Assembly: GCA_021799945.1 (NCBI GenBank)
Contig: JAJYZK010000110.1
Coordinates: 2,201 to 8,809 of the forward strand
Direction of reading: 5' to 3'
DNA: 6,609 bases
Origin: Acidobacteriota bacterium
GTDB taxonomy: Bacteria > Acidobacteriota > Terriglobia > Terriglobales > Acidobacteriaceae
A model generated the notes under the pieces. That model made no database searches and had not been told where the DNA came from. It was given only the letters and a program-made list of their open reading frames with translations. The position numbers and the translations under genes are program-made. Positions 6,432 to 6,609 of the stretch are shown here, in pieces (the first letter of the stretch is position 1; each line of letters starts with the position of its first letter).

Positions 6432-6609
6432 TTATTTCGAGTCTTCGCTCACCAGCCGCATCGTCATCGTGCCCCAGAAAAGGCGGGCGCGAACCTGCAC
6501 GGGCATCCGCCGCGCGTCGTCCGTATACCAGACCCACATATCGCCCCGATTCTTGACCACCCCCGCGTCGGCTGTCGGCTGGACCCGGATCGTCTGGAAG
6601 TTGCCGGCC
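6432..6609 (-). CDS. DUF3108 domain protein, C-terminal end only
   Basis: The minus strand at the window edge encodes the last 58 residues of a protein ending at TAA (6434-6432). The rest lies beyond 6609. The readable part begins AGNFQTIRVQPTAD and includes NRGDMWVWYTDDARRMPV and VRARLFWGTMTMRL before SEDSK. The pattern of W-(V/L)-W-x-(S/T)-D-D-x-R-R-x-P-V followed by a strand with a G and a final beta strand is the typical C-terminus of DUF3108, a beta-rich family usually exported to the periplasm or outer envelope. Its precise role is unknown. Signal peptide and start cannot be seen. It is convergent with tRNA-Thr and separated from it by 132 bp of repeats and a stem-loop. Confidence 0.8.
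   Translation of the reverse strand, partial: AGNFQTIRVQPTADAGVVKNRGDMWVWYTDDARRMPVQVRARLFWGTMTMRLVSEDSK

Noticed and set aside
6239..6556. Open frames on both strands covering tRNA-Thr and the tandem repeats
   Set aside because: They translate through the tRNA and the 15-bp repeats (giving GSGKPG or PEPGF repeats) and conflict with the DUF3108 frame, so they are fortuitous.

Overview
The window is GC-rich, tightly packed bacterial chromosome, most probably from an Acidobacteriota (Terriglobia-like) genome. This assignment is an inference. It rests on a giant secreted sedolisin protease with tandem Ig-like repeats and an odd membrane-hairpin C-terminus, a TPR protein with the 'end-of-group' type of C-terminus, a DUF4254 protein and a DUF3108 protein occurring together. 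There is no rRNA or other decisive phylogenetic marker here. I see no mobile element, CRISPR array, or phage gene.

Left third (minus strand, reading right to left): a tRNA-Lys(UUU) with encoded CCA at 1529-1604; a DUF4254 protein (802-1434); and a small TPR protein (50-610). The TPR gene has its own very good sigma70-type promoter (TTGACG-N17-TATAAA) in the 192-bp gap behind DUF4254 and a strong Shine-Dalgarno sequence. A GC-rich perfect stem-loop follows its stop codon.

Centre (plus strand): after about 380 bp of non-coding DNA comes one gene of 1389 codons (1983-6152). It encodes an exported pro-kumamolisin/sedolisin (family S53) endopeptidase. The order is signal peptide, activation prodomain, catalytic domain with the Glu/Asp/Asp/Ser residues and calcium-site residues visible, four Ig-like repeats with a YSGD-type end motif, and a fifth beta-type domain. 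That fifth domain appears to be split by an Arg-rich two-helix membrane segment ending in a GCG motif.

Right end: tRNA-Thr(CGU) with encoded CCA (6224-6299, plus strand) is followed by three 15-bp tandem repeats, the first of which overlaps the tRNA 3' end. A stem-loop then lies between this tRNA and the convergent, truncated C-terminal end of a DUF3108 protein gene (6432-6609, minus strand, continuing outside the window). That last gene is identified from the translation of the window edge.

The genes do not form an obvious single pathway. The common theme, as far as there is one, is the cell envelope and exterior: a secreted protease, and DUF3108 and DUF4254 proteins often linked to the envelope. 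I do not see a convincing new multi-gene system. The most unusual items are the protease C-terminal architecture, the loop insertions in its Ig-like repeats, and the tandem repeat growing from the tRNA-Thr 3' end.
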